Below the pieces are notes generated by a model. That model had not been told where the DNA came from and ran no database searches. It was given only the letters and a program-made list of their open reading frames with translations. From JBCDGZ01 sp038750655 (GTDB lineage Bacteria; Bacteroidota; Bacteroidia; Chitinophagales; Saprospiraceae), in NCBI GenBank assembly GCA_038750655.1, contig JBCDGZ010000013.1, positions 1 to 64,000 on the forward strand: DNA of 64,000 nt. Direction: 5' to 3'. The position numbers were made by a program, and so were the translations under genes. Shown piece after piece: positions 53,276 to 62,034 of the stretch. Numbering within the stretch: the stretch's first letter is position 1; every line of letters starts with the position of its first letter.

Positions 53276-56200
53276 TTATCGCAATAAGGTGACATTCCCT
53301 TTTCGGAAAAATTCTTCTCCCGTAATACAGCGTAATCGGACATAGTAGCCGAACACATCGGGCGGCAGTGCCTTACCTTGATAAGTGCCATCCCAACCCT
53401 GATCGGTGGACTCCGTCTCGAAGATTTTCTGGCCCCACCGGTTGTAGACTACCAGATAAATTTCATCAATATTGAAGCCCAATACCCGGAAGGTTTCATT
53501 CTCCCCATCACCGTTGGGGGAAAAGGCATTAGGAATAAAGATGTAGGGATCATCGCAGATGGAGCTGATGACGACAATGGTCACGGTGGCTGTATTTTGG
53601 CAGCCGAGACGATTAGAAACCGTCAGAGAATAGGTCGTTGTTTCACTGGGCGATGCAATAGGATTGAAAATACTAGAATCGCTGAGGCTTTCGGTAGGTG
53701 TCCAACTGTAGGTGTAGGAGGAATCTTCGGTAGCCATTAGCATGATGGAATCGCCCATGATGATGGTATCCAAGGTGGGGATGATGCTTAGCGCAGGAGA
53801 GGCGGGCAGCACCTCGACTAAGGAATTGATGCGAGCACTACAACCGTATTGGTTGGTGATGTCTGCTGAAAAAACGGTGGTCTCAGAGGGGCTCACCAGC
53901 GGATTTTCCGTATCGGCTCCTTCAATAATTTCTTCTTCTGGCCGCCAACTGAAGGTGTACGTATCCAGGGGGTTGAGCTCTTCGATCTGTAGTTCGATCG
54001 TATCGCCGAGGCAGATGCCGTAGGTGCTGGGGACGGCTCGTACCCCTCGACCAAATACCTTGATCTCGTCCCTGGTGACACAGCCATTTTGGTCAGTAGC
54101 ACGAATGTAATAAGTCGTACTATCGGAGGGCGTAACCTGTAAATCGGTCCCCATCCCTATAATTGTTCCAGGAGAAAAGAGAGAGTCTAGTGACCACTCT
54201 ACATTCACTATTTGATTGATATTGGCAATAATCGTGAATTCGTTTAAGCAAGTGGTATCAGACTCCGGCAAGTCAATGACCAATTCTCGAGTGAAAAAAG
54301 TACCGATGGTCTTTACAATTTGACAGGTATCTCGACTAAAATCGGTAATGGTCACGGAGTAAATAGTGGGTACTAATGGTGAAGCAATAGGATTAGGCAA
54401 AGTGGGATCATCCAGCCCCGTCGCAGGCGACCATTCATAGACATAGCTGGTATCGGGATTGGGGTTCAACTCCACCGATCCACCGGGGCAGATGGCTACA
54501 GAATCCGGTAAATCAATCTCAATCAACTCAATCGGTATTTGCTGACTCAAGGTATCACTACAACCATCATCAGATTGGATGATTAAGGTAGCCATGAGCG
54601 ATTCACTTTCCAGAAAGGTCAGCGTAGTATCGGGCTGAGAAGCACTAGCTCCATTACTAAAGGTCCACTCCCACCCTTGAATCGTACCCTGGTCATTGGT
54701 AGACTGATCGGTAAAAGCCACCACCAAACTATCGCCACATTCAACCACCTCCCAATCAAAGTCGGCATTAATCAAGGGCTCTACCACGCGAATAGTTTTT
54801 ACAATGGTATCCGGGCAGTCCACATCAATACTAAAAGTCAAAGTAACCAAATAGGTCCCCGTATCAGGATAGGTATAGCTTGGATTAAGCAGGCTGGACC
54901 CAGCAGTAGGATTCGAAGGGTCGCCAAAGTTCCACTGGTAAAAGGGGGCATTGACGCTGTTGTTGCTGAACTGCACCGTAAAGCCTCCGCACTGACTAGA
55001 ACTCACAAAAGCTGCTTGCGCTGAAGTATCTAATACCGTAATGGTCAACGAGTCTACTACATCGCAATCAAATTGATTTTCACTCAATAAAGACAGCTGA
55101 TAAGTCCCCGGAGCATTGAAGCTCACCAGCGGCGTATCCGTCGTCGCTCCCTCCAAAATATTGGCCAATGGCGTCCAGCTGTACATCAAAGTATCCTCGG
55201 GATCGAGGTTGACGGCCTGCAAGCGAATCGGCTCTCCCGGACACAAAATCAAGGAATCTTCCAAAGCCACATTAACGCTATTTTCCATCAGCAGCACACT
55301 ATCAATAGCCTGACATCCAAATCGATCTTCCACCGTCAAATAAAAGCGCTCCTGCCCTTCGAAGGCGACCTGAGCCGTAGCCTCGGTAGCAATCTCCTGC
55401 CCCGTCAAACTATCTAGCGTCCAACTGTATTGCGCAGCCTGAGCACTAAAGGCCGTCAAGGCAAATTCCTGCTCACAAATCGTAGTATCCGGCGGCATAT
55501 CAATCTCGATTGAGTCCGGGATAACGACAGTAATATCATAAATCAGCTCACAAAATCGAATGTTATCATAAATGTATACGGTATAGGTAGTAGTCTCAGA
55601 AGGAAAAGCCAGGGGATTGAAAGAAGCCGTATCGCTCAAGCCCTCAGCCGGCGACCATTCGTAATTGTACGAGGGAGCAAGATTGGTCAATAGCCGCACC
55701 GAGTCTTGCCCACAAATCGCTATCGAATCGCTAATCGGCTCCGCAGTAATAAATCGCGCAGGGAAAGACCTAATCACCCGCTGCTCACAACCATTGGCCG
55801 ATCGAACCACCAGTTCGATGGTATGCTGCACCAGATGATCCGTCGCCGTGAAGCTAGGATTTTGCAAGCGCGAAGAATCAATGACCCCTGTCGCATTACT
55901 AAAGGTCCAAAACCAGGCAACGATATTAGAAATCGTATCCGCCGAAACATCGATAACCGATACGGTATAAGAATTAGCACAAGTATCCGGAAGAATTTCA
56001 AAATCTGCACTCAAAGAGGGAAGTTGTAAATTTACCGTCTGCGTAAAAGTATCGACGCACTCATTGCCCGGTTCTGCAATCAGTGTAATTGTATAGGTGC
56101 CAGTATCTGAGTAGGTATAGGAGGGATTCGGTAAAGTAGAGGTCGCTCCCGGATTATCGGGGTCATTAAATATCCAAAGGTACTCATCGGCGTTAAGGCT

Positions 56201-57253
56201 CTCATTATCAAAATCAATAGTCAAGCCATCGCAGGAAATTTCCGGAAGGAAGAAAGAAGAAATGGCTTCTCCACAAATACCGACATTATACTGAAAATCT
56301 CTTCGGGTTTCGGAAATCAGAAAGCCGTCGCGGTATTCTTCAATACAAATCCCGACTACAAACTGCCCCGTCGTATTGGGAATGCCCGTCAAAAATCCAG
56401 TTTGCGGGTCAATGGTCAGCCGATGGTCGTCGGGAGTAGGCAAGGTGTTGAGCATATTACTCACTCCGTAGGGCGGACTCACCCAGGTGACGGGTTGTGG
56501 CGTGGTCTGCATATTGAAGGGAGGCATGGCCCCTAGCGTCGTGGTATCTCCTCCATTTATAGGCGTACATAACTTATAGACAATAGAATCGCCATCTGGG
56601 TCGATGGCCGAATGATCAAAGTCGATGGGTTCGTTTGAACAGATGTAGATCGGTGGCCAATCGATAAATTTCGCACTGCTGTTGCATTCAGACAGGGCCA
56701 AATCGGAGATTGTCACATCGAAAGTCGCCCCAGTTGCTAGCGGAGCGATAATATTGAGAATGGTAAAATTTCGGCAGCAGCGCTGGTAGGCCAATCGATA
56801 CCCACCGATGAGAAAGCCCAGCGAGATGGTATCGGTGTAGGTGGTGGTATTGACACAAACATTAGGCGGTACGACCAGGCAGGGATCGGATAAATTGGCA
56901 TCAATGGTATCGTTGATGGTCCGATCGAGCGGAATGAGCAGCCCTCGTACCAAATTGCTATCCCGATCATAAACAGCAATATCGGCGACATTATCGAACC
57001 AGGGAATACCATTCCAGCAATCCCGAAACACCGTCAGTTTGATTTCAAACAGGTTATTACCGACAGAATCGGGGTCGGCTCCCAGGCAGGTGTAGGTCAT
57101 TTCTCCCCCAACGATATGGGTTGCCTGGCTAGGTACAGACAGTAACAATCCAATTAATACGATCAGCGAAAAGCGGAGAATGGCAGCGATCTTATTATCC
57201 ATGAAGCGCTTTAGTGGTTGTCGGTTGAGAGTTAGCCAATTCCTGTTCAACAT
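53276..57253 (-). CDS. Giant PKD-type adhesin with T9SS type B tail
   Basis: A 1325-residue secreted protein. The N-terminal module (about 35-340) is shared with the gene at 60229 (THIVGGEMTY, YRLAYQRCCRN, GFLTGIPNTTGQFVVG). Then come PKD/Ig-like repeats (for example FNNNSVNAPFYQWNFGDPSN and repeated LNPSYTYPDTGTYLVTL), with TTTYTVY-type strands between. The end is a gliding motility-associated/type B sorting domain (IFIPNAFSPNGDGENETF, VVYNRWGQKIFET). It is probably displayed on the surface as an adhesin. Two starts are possible: ATG 57253, or ATG 57202, which begins a cleaner signal peptide (MDNKIAAILRFSLIVLIGLLL). Cysteines of the first module suggest disulfides. Confidence 0.92.
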   Translation of the reverse strand: MLNRNWLTLNRQPLKRFMDNKIAAILRFSLIVLIGLLLSVPSQATHIVGGEMTYTCLGADPDSVGNNLFEIKLTVFRDCWNGIPWFDNVADIAVYDRDSNLVRGLLIPLDRTINDTIDANLSDPCLVVPPNVCVNTTTYTDTISLGFLIGGYRLAYQRCCRNFTILNIIAPLATGATFDVTISDLALSECNSSAKFIDWPPIYICSNEPIDFDHSAIDPDGDSIVYKLCTPINGGDTTTLGAMPPFNMQTTPQPVTWVSPPYGVSNMLNTLPTPDDHRLTIDPQTGFLTGIPNTTGQFVVGICIEEYRDGFLISETRRDFQYNVGICGEAISSFFLPEISCDGLTIDFDNESLNADEYLWIFNDPDNPGATSTLPNPSYTYSDTGTYTITLIAEPGNECVDTFTQTVNLQLPSLSADFEILPDTCANSYTVSVIDVSADTISNIVAWFWTFSNATGVIDSSRLQNPSFTATDHLVQHTIELVVRSANGCEQRVIRSFPARFITAEPISDSIAICGQDSVRLLTNLAPSYNYEWSPAEGLSDTASFNPLAFPSETTTYTVYIYDNIRFCELIYDITVVIPDSIEIDMPPDTTICEQEFALTAFSAQAAQYSWTLDSLTGQEIATEATAQVAFEGQERFYLTVEDRFGCQAIDSVLLMENSVNVALEDSLILCPGEPIRLQAVNLDPEDTLMYSWTPLANILEGATTDTPLVSFNAPGTYQLSLLSENQFDCDVVDSLTITVLDTSAQAAFVSSSQCGGFTVQFSNNSVNAPFYQWNFGDPSNPTAGSSLLNPSYTYPDTGTYLVTLTFSIDVDCPDTIVKTIRVVEPLINADFDWEVVECGDSLVVAFTDQSTNDQGTIQGWEWTFSNGASASQPDTTLTFLESESLMATLIIQSDDGCSDTLSQQIPIELIEIDLPDSVAICPGGSVELNPNPDTSYVYEWSPATGLDDPTLPNPIASPLVPTIYSVTITDFSRDTCQIVKTIGTFFTRELVIDLPESDTTCLNEFTIIANINQIVNVEWSLDSLFSPGTIIGMGTDLQVTPSDSTTYYIRATDQNGCVTRDEIKVFGRGVRAVPSTYGICLGDTIELQIEELNPLDTYTFSWRPEEEIIEGADTENPLVSPSETTVFSADITNQYGCSARINSLVEVLPASPALSIIPTLDTIIMGDSIMLMATEDSSYTYSWTPTESLSDSSIFNPIASPSETTTYSLTVSNRLGCQNTATVTIVVISSICDDPYIFIPNAFSPNGDGENETFRVLGFNIDEIYLVVYNRWGQKIFETESTDQGWDGTYQGKALPPDVFGYYVRLRCITGEEFFRKGNVTLLR

Positions 57254-57363
57254 ATGATAGACAGGAATTATAAATTTAGGAAAATACTATACAATCTCAA
57301 ACGATTGGCGGAGGATTATAGGGAAATGGTGGGAAATAGCGCCACAGTGGCAAAAACAAGGGT

Positions 57364-58176
57364 TTAAATAAAAATATTAGCCACTAGACGAGAAACCGTA
57401 GGATGGTCACTCCCGCCCTCTGGCTCAATGGTGAGGTTGAGGCTGGTGGCATTGGCCAGATATTTCAATTCCTTGAAAGAATCCTGGATATTGGGGAGGA
57501 TGCCCAGGTCCAGCATTTTACCGTCGACGTCCGCCCAGAGCTGATAGCATTGGTTGTTGGGGAGGGCGGGCAAGTTGAGGACGTTGATGAGATTGCGTTG
57601 CTGTGCCTCGTTCCAGTAGGCGGCGACGCTGAGGCCGGAGGCCATTTGATTGCCTTGCAAGACGAATTTGGCGGTGCCGGGGGCCTGGAGGAATTCCAGC
57701 TGTTGTTGGGAGCTGGCTAGGAGGCGGTTATTTTCTTCGCAGGTGGCTTTGAGCTCGTCAAAGCCTGTTTGCAGGCTTAGCTTTTGGGTTTGTAATTCGC
57801 TGTTTTGCTGCCAGAGGAGGAAGCTGCCCAAGGCGAATATCAGAGCAGCGATAGCGGCGGCGGCGGCCCACCAGGGGCGGCGGATTTCGACGATGGGAGT
57901 AACTGGTGGCGGTGGAGGGGGGGGCGGTGCAGCCTGGACGGCGGTGAGCCGGTCGATTTCTTCGAGGACCTGCGCTTTGAGGCCAACGGGGGCTGGTGTA
58001 GCCAGTTGGCGGGCGTATTGCTCGATATTATCCTGCAACAGCTCGTATTCCATCCTTACCTCAGGATATTGCTCGATGTACTGCTCTACCCGACGACTCT
58101 CACCGTCACTGCAGAGACCCAGCAGGTATTCCTCTAAAAGGCTTGATTCTAGAATTTTTTTCAGCTCTTCTTTCAT
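57364..58176 (-). CDS. RskA-like anti-sigma factor
   Basis: A 270-residue single-pass membrane protein. The N-terminal cytoplasmic part (1-95) has a helical anti-sigma region (YLLGLCSDGESRRVEQYIEQYPEVR), then an eight-Pro run, a transmembrane segment (about 100-120) and a periplasmic domain resembling RskA (QGNQMASGLSVAAYWN, LPNNQCYQLWADVDGK). It would hold the adjacent sigma factor until a signal triggers release. Its start is two bases after the sigma factor stop. Regulated proteolysis, as in other RskA proteins, is inferred. Confidence 0.85.
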   Translation of the reverse strand: MKEELKKILESSLLEEYLLGLCSDGESRRVEQYIEQYPEVRMEYELLQDNIEQYARQLATPAPVGLKAQVLEEIDRLTAVQAAPPPPPPPPVTPIVEIRRPWWAAAAAIAALIFALGSFLLWQQNSELQTQKLSLQTGFDELKATCEENNRLLASSQQQLEFLQAPGTAKFVLQGNQMASGLSVAAYWNEAQQRNLINVLNLPALPNNQCYQLWADVDGKMLDLGILPNIQDSFKELKYLANATSLNLTIEPEGGSDHPTVSRLVANIFI

Positions 58177-58178
58177 AT

Positions 58179-58748
58179 TTACACGATCGTAGCCCAGTGC
58201 AAGATTAACAGTGGGATGGCCGATCCACCAAAAACTTTTTTTAATTCACGCAAACCGATTTTTAATCGGGTTTTTACCGTACCTAATGGAATATCCAAGG
58301 CTTCACTTGCTTCTTGCTGCGTCATCCCCTTAAAAAACAGGGCTCGAATAACCTCTTGATACTTAGGTTCTAACTTTGCAACCTGATCCGCAACATCGAG
58401 ATGTTCGGGTCGGATGGCATTTTCGCTTTTATCATATACGGTAGAATCCTCGATTTGGATTTCGCGCGATTGTTTTTTTTGCCGCACTCTTAACCGATCG
58501 ATAGCCGTATTCCGGCAAATGCTCAGCATCCAAGTAAAGAGTTTGGCTTTCGCAGGGTCATAATGTTGACCCTTTTGCCATATCTTGATTAAACTTTCTT
58601 GCAATACATCCCGGGCAGCCGACTCTTCTTTGAGCATGCGCAGCAAGACACCATACAATGTGTCTGCATAATGATCATAAATCAGAGCGATGCCCTGCTT
58701 ATCCCCTTTCTGGAGATATTGGATGATATTTTTTTCTACATTACCCAT
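58179..58748 (-). CDS. ECF sigma factor, SigK-like
   Basis: A 189-residue extracytoplasmic-function sigma factor. Region 2 is YGVLLRMLKEESAARDVLQE with IWQKG and ICRNTAIDRLR, and region 4 is FKGMTQQEASEALDIPLGTVKTRLKIGL, the helix-turn-helix for the -35 box. It is the SigK/RpoE class that pairs with RskA-type anti-sigma factors, the gene of which follows two bases later. It faces a fasciclin gene across a 297-base gap, recalling the SigK-MPT70/MPT83 arrangement of mycobacteria. Confidence 0.9.
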   Translation of the reverse strand: MGNVEKNIIQYLQKGDKQGIALIYDHYADTLYGVLLRMLKEESAARDVLQESLIKIWQKGQHYDPAKAKLFTWMLSICRNTAIDRLRVRQKKQSREIQIEDSTVYDKSENAIRPEHLDVADQVAKLEPKYQEVIRALFFKGMTQQEASEALDIPLGTVKTRLKIGLRELKKVFGGSAIPLLILHWATIV

Positions 58749-59045
58749 CTAGGACCGTATCCTTTCATAAACAACTTATGAAATCTTCCCACAAGATAAT
58801 AACTCTTGCGATAATTTTCCGGTTCTTCTACAACTCCTGTGTTTTGGGAACCTATTATAATATATACCCTTAAAAAATAGCCAACTCACCACGGTAATGA
58901 CCACGAATTGGGATCAGGAAGCCGCAGAATTTTCCGAAAAAAGAATTTTTTTAACAAAATCTTAAGATTTCGATGAAGTCCAGACACTTTTCTCGATTCG
59001 TAAATAGGCCGACAAAAAGATTTGTACCAATTTAAAAAACGTATC

Positions 59046-59612
59046 ATGAAATTTCAAACAATCATTTTTAGCCTTTTCTTCGCTCTTCTCTTCTCTACCA
59101 CTCTCGGCGCTCAGTGCCAAGGCAGCAGTAAAGCCAAAGCTCAGCTGGCCTCTTGGAAAGGTGGTGGCGATGACATTGTAGATATTGCTGCAGGCAATGA
59201 GAATTTCAGCACTCTGGTTGCAGCGGTTAAAGCTGCTGGCCTGGTCGAAACCCTGAAAAGCGCAGGTCCATTCACCGTATTTGCACCAACTAATGCAGCT
59301 TTTGCTAAGCTTCCAGAAGGTACGGTAGCTAGCCTACTTAAGCCAGAAAACAAGAGCACACTGACCAAGATTCTGACTTACCACGTTGTAGCCGGAGAAT
59401 TCAAGGCTGCCGATGTTGTGAATGCCATCAAAAACGCTGGAGGAAAATTTACAGTAGAAACTGTTAGCGGCGATAAGTTGACTGCTTCCTTGAAAGGTGG
59501 AAAAGTCATCCTGACTGATGAGAAAGGTGGTGTGGTAACCGTTACACAGACTGACCTGGATGCTTCAAACGGTGTCATCCACGTAATCGATGGTGTCGTA
59601 CTGCCTAACTAA
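59046..59612 (+). CDS. Secreted fasciclin-domain protein
   Basis: A 188-residue protein: signal peptide (MKFQTIIFSLFFALLFSTTLGA), then one fasciclin (FAS1) domain from about residue 50 with FTVFAPTNAAFAKLP, LTKILTYHVVAGEF and NGVIHVIDGVVLP, the two conserved boxes. FAS1 domains mediate adhesion to cells or matrix. It is divergent from the SigK/RskA-like pair, so it may be their target. A TTG at 59022 could add eight residues, but ATG 59046 gives a normal signal peptide. A palindrome and a strong terminator follow. Confidence 0.93.
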   Translation: MKFQTIIFSLFFALLFSTTLGAQCQGSSKAKAQLASWKGGGDDIVDIAAGNENFSTLVAAVKAAGLVETLKSAGPFTVFAPTNAAFAKLPEGTVASLLKPENKSTLTKILTYHVVAGEFKAADVVNAIKNAGGKFTVETVSGDKLTASLKGGKVILTDEKGGVVTVTQTDLDASNGVIHVIDGVVLPN

Positions 59613-59653
59613 TATTTTTTGAATAGTTTTTCGATAAATCAAAAAAGCCACGA

Positions 59654-59674
59654 TTTCAAACCAGTGGTTTGAAA
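59654..59674. repeat. Perfect 21-base palindrome
   Basis: Arms TTTCAAACCA (59654-59663) and TGGTTTGAAA (59665-59674) around a single G, between the fasciclin stop and its terminator. With one base at the centre it cannot form a normal hairpin loop except by opening the inner pairs, so a protein-binding site is also possible. Confidence 0.5.
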
Positions 59675-59680
59675 CTAATG

Positions 59681-59716
59681 CACCCAGTGACCTTATGCAG
59701 GTCCTGGGTGTTTTTT
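59681..59716 (+). terminator. Intrinsic terminator after the fasciclin gene
   Basis: Arms CACCCAG-T-GACCT (59681-59693) and AGGTC-CTGGGTG (59699-59710) pair over twelve bases with one bulge, followed by six T residues. A classic intrinsic terminator. Confidence 0.88.
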
Positions 59717-59730
59717 AGTTGGGTAGCCCT

Positions 59731-60009
59731 CTACAAAAGCAAAGGAATCAAAAAATAAGCTAATCCAATCACCACCACAATCGTCACTGCCCACAGCCTG
59801 CGGCGATCTCGGGCCCGCTCCCGCTCCAACCGCGCGCGTAGTGCCGCTACCTCCTTCGGGTCAGGCGTCTTAAATTGATAGCCTTCCCCCCCATGCTTGC
59901 CCCAACTGTAATGGGCTTTTTTCTCAAATTTGCTAAACCGACTTTTCGCCAAAGCTCGATTGGCTTTGTTGCGATTGATCATGTCTTGAATGGCTCCGCC
60001 ACCTCCCAT
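59731..60009 (-). CDS. Small tail-anchored membrane protein
   Basis: A 92-residue protein with a Gly-rich start (MGGGGAIQDM), a basic helical middle (ALRARLERERARDRRRLW) and one C-terminal transmembrane segment (about 73-91). No known function. It is convergent with the fasciclin gene and lies alone. Its composition and ATG are normal for the region. Confidence 0.65.
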   Translation of the reverse strand: MGGGGAIQDMINRNKANRALAKSRFSKFEKKAHYSWGKHGGEGYQFKTPDPKEVAALRARLERERARDRRRLWAVTIVVVIGLAYFLIPLLL

Positions 60010-60228
60010 AACTTTAAATTTTAAGCGTTAGAAAATGCCGAATAGGTCTACAGAAGTTATGTCGTTGGAGGCGTTTTTTCCACTTTGCTCGATTAATTAA
60101 AAGGGAAATACGATCAATGGGAAAATAATGGAGGGCATTGTTTGGCATTACCCCAATGGAGATATGGTAAAAATCAAGCGCAAAGATTTTAGCTGAAACA
60201 CGCTTACAAAACCATCGGTGAGGAGGAG

Positions 60229-61995
60229 TTATTGTTTAATAAATTTCCGGGTCATGGTCGCTTGATCGCCTTGTAATTGGAAGTAATAAACGCCCGTGGG
60301 CAGCTCCTCCAAATCGACGGTTTGCTGGAAGGTAGACGTCCCGATTTGCAGAGGTGCAAGCGTCCGTACCACTCGCCCCTTGGTATCGTAGATACTCGCT
60401 TGGTAGGCCCCCATATTCGAGGTCTGAATATCCAGGGTCAGAGTTTGGATAACCGGATTGGGATACAAGTCCAGGCGAAGGGCTGAAGGCGAAAGGCCAG
60501 AAGGCACGCTGGTTTCTTCGGCTACAATCAGGCGATCTTCTTGCATTTCAACCAAAATATCAGTGCTCCCCGTAATTCGCATCATAGGGGCATTGGTATT
60601 ATCAATTCCAGAATTGATCAAATCCGCCATCAGTAGATAGTCCGCATTTTCCAGGCGGTCAAATTGGAAGTAGCCTTCGCTGTCGGTCGTTCGCGCTTGC
60701 AGCAATTGACCGTTTTCATTGGCCAACAGAAGGTTCAAATCAGCGACGGGGTCGCCCCAAGGCAGCTGTACTCTCCCACTTAACACATACCCTCCGACCA
60801 AACTATCGATAACGTTCAAAAGTACAATATCCCGATTCTCCTGCGAAGTATCGCATTGATTCATCGGTTCAGCTTCGTACCAGTAGGGAGCAGAAACATA
60901 ATAAGTCGGCAAATGGCTGGCGTAGTAGATCGAAGCCGTATCGATTAGGGCTTTGACGTAAAAAGCACCAGGCGGGATGTCCGTAAAGGCATAGCCTCCC
61001 GTACTATCAATAGACTGCTCTTCGTAAACGCTCAAGGAGTCATTAGCAATATTGCGTTCCAAAATTTGCACTTTACCCAAGTCAAGAACAGCAGTAGAAT
61101 CGATGAGTACTTTACCACTGATGTCAAAGCTTTGCCCGAATTCCGTTTGGACCACATTAAAATTGAATTCCCGATAAGTCGTTCCAATCTCCACTCCATT
61201 GCGAAACTCTTTGACACCGTAAGAAATCTGAAAAATACCCTGTATGGCTGGGATGGCACTCATATGGCCTGTCTGAGCATCGAGGGTCAAGGGGTAATTC
61301 CCGCCCAGCATATTGTCAACACCGAAGGCGGGTAGGACATAGTTTAGCTCCTCATAAGGTGGAGATACTGGCTCGGGACGGGGATCTTGCAAGGTGCCGC
61401 CGCCGAAGGGAGCCGCCAAAAAGTACACCAGGGAATCGCCATCTACATCGCTCGCCGAGGCATCATAAGTAAATGGGGTTCCGGTATATACCGCAAAGGG
61501 AACTTCGCTATTGAAATCAGGTGATGTATTGCGGTCGGCTGGTCGAATTTCTGTCTGAAAGGTCATCCCAACCGCCGAGGGTTCTACCAGATTGGTGATA
61601 ATCGCGGAGCGACAGCAACGCTGGTAAGCCAAGGTATAAAAGCTGGAATTGGAGGGCAAGCTGACTACCGTTTCGTAGATGCCCTGCTCGACACAGAGCG
61701 TCGACGGGTATTGACAAACATTATTGGGGACAAATAGTGTAATTGTATCTGTGGTAGGCATAAGATTAGGAGTCAAGCCGGCGTAGCGGGTTCCATTTTC
61801 ATCAAAAACTCCTATCGTTACGGGCTGATCAAAGGGTGCACCATTGCCAAAACAATCTCTCAAGACTACAAGGCGGATTCTATAATCTGATCCCCCTAAG
61901 TACTCATAGGTAATAGAGCCCCCCAAAATATGTAAGGCCATAGCAGAAGAGGAAATCATCAAAGCCAGGGTAAGGAGTAAGCTTCTTCTCATCAT
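60229..61995 (-). CDS. Secreted protein with AYQRCCR module and T9SS tail
   Basis: A 588-residue secreted protein. The signal peptide (MMRRSLLLTLALMISSSAMA) is followed by a module of about 290 residues shared with the giant adhesin at 53276 (LHILGGSITYEYLG, VVLRDCFGNGAPF, FYTLAYQRCCRSA, GHMSAIPAIQGIFQISYGV). Then come Ig-like or Cna-B-like strands (about 305-495) with DSTGGYAFTDIPPGAFYV and DSEGYFQFDRLENADYLL, and a type A T9SS domain (from about 510, LRLDLYPNPVIQTL). A function at the cell surface is likely, ligand unknown. ATG 61995 or 61992 gives the natural signal peptide; an ATG-like start at 62031 would add 12 residues. Confidence 0.85.
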   Translation of the reverse strand: MMRRSLLLTLALMISSSAMALHILGGSITYEYLGGSDYRIRLVVLRDCFGNGAPFDQPVTIGVFDENGTRYAGLTPNLMPTTDTITLFVPNNVCQYPSTLCVEQGIYETVVSLPSNSSFYTLAYQRCCRSAIITNLVEPSAVGMTFQTEIRPADRNTSPDFNSEVPFAVYTGTPFTYDASASDVDGDSLVYFLAAPFGGGTLQDPRPEPVSPPYEELNYVLPAFGVDNMLGGNYPLTLDAQTGHMSAIPAIQGIFQISYGVKEFRNGVEIGTTYREFNFNVVQTEFGQSFDISGKVLIDSTAVLDLGKVQILERNIANDSLSVYEEQSIDSTGGYAFTDIPPGAFYVKALIDTASIYYASHLPTYYVSAPYWYEAEPMNQCDTSQENRDIVLLNVIDSLVGGYVLSGRVQLPWGDPVADLNLLLANENGQLLQARTTDSEGYFQFDRLENADYLLMADLINSGIDNTNAPMMRITGSTDILVEMQEDRLIVAEETSVPSGLSPSALRLDLYPNPVIQTLTLDIQTSNMGAYQASIYDTKGRVVRTLAPLQIGTSTFQQTVDLEELPTGVYYFQLQGDQATMTRKFIKQ

Positions 61996-62034
61996 TTTTT
62001 GTTGTTTTAGTTCTTTACAGGGAAGCAGCAATTT

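Noticed and set aside
58846..58852. GGGAACC as an ECF sigma -35 box upstream of the fasciclin gene
   Set aside because: No -10 partner at a standard distance is visible and it is nearly 200 bases from the ATG, so it is kept only as a note in the sigma/fasciclin finding.
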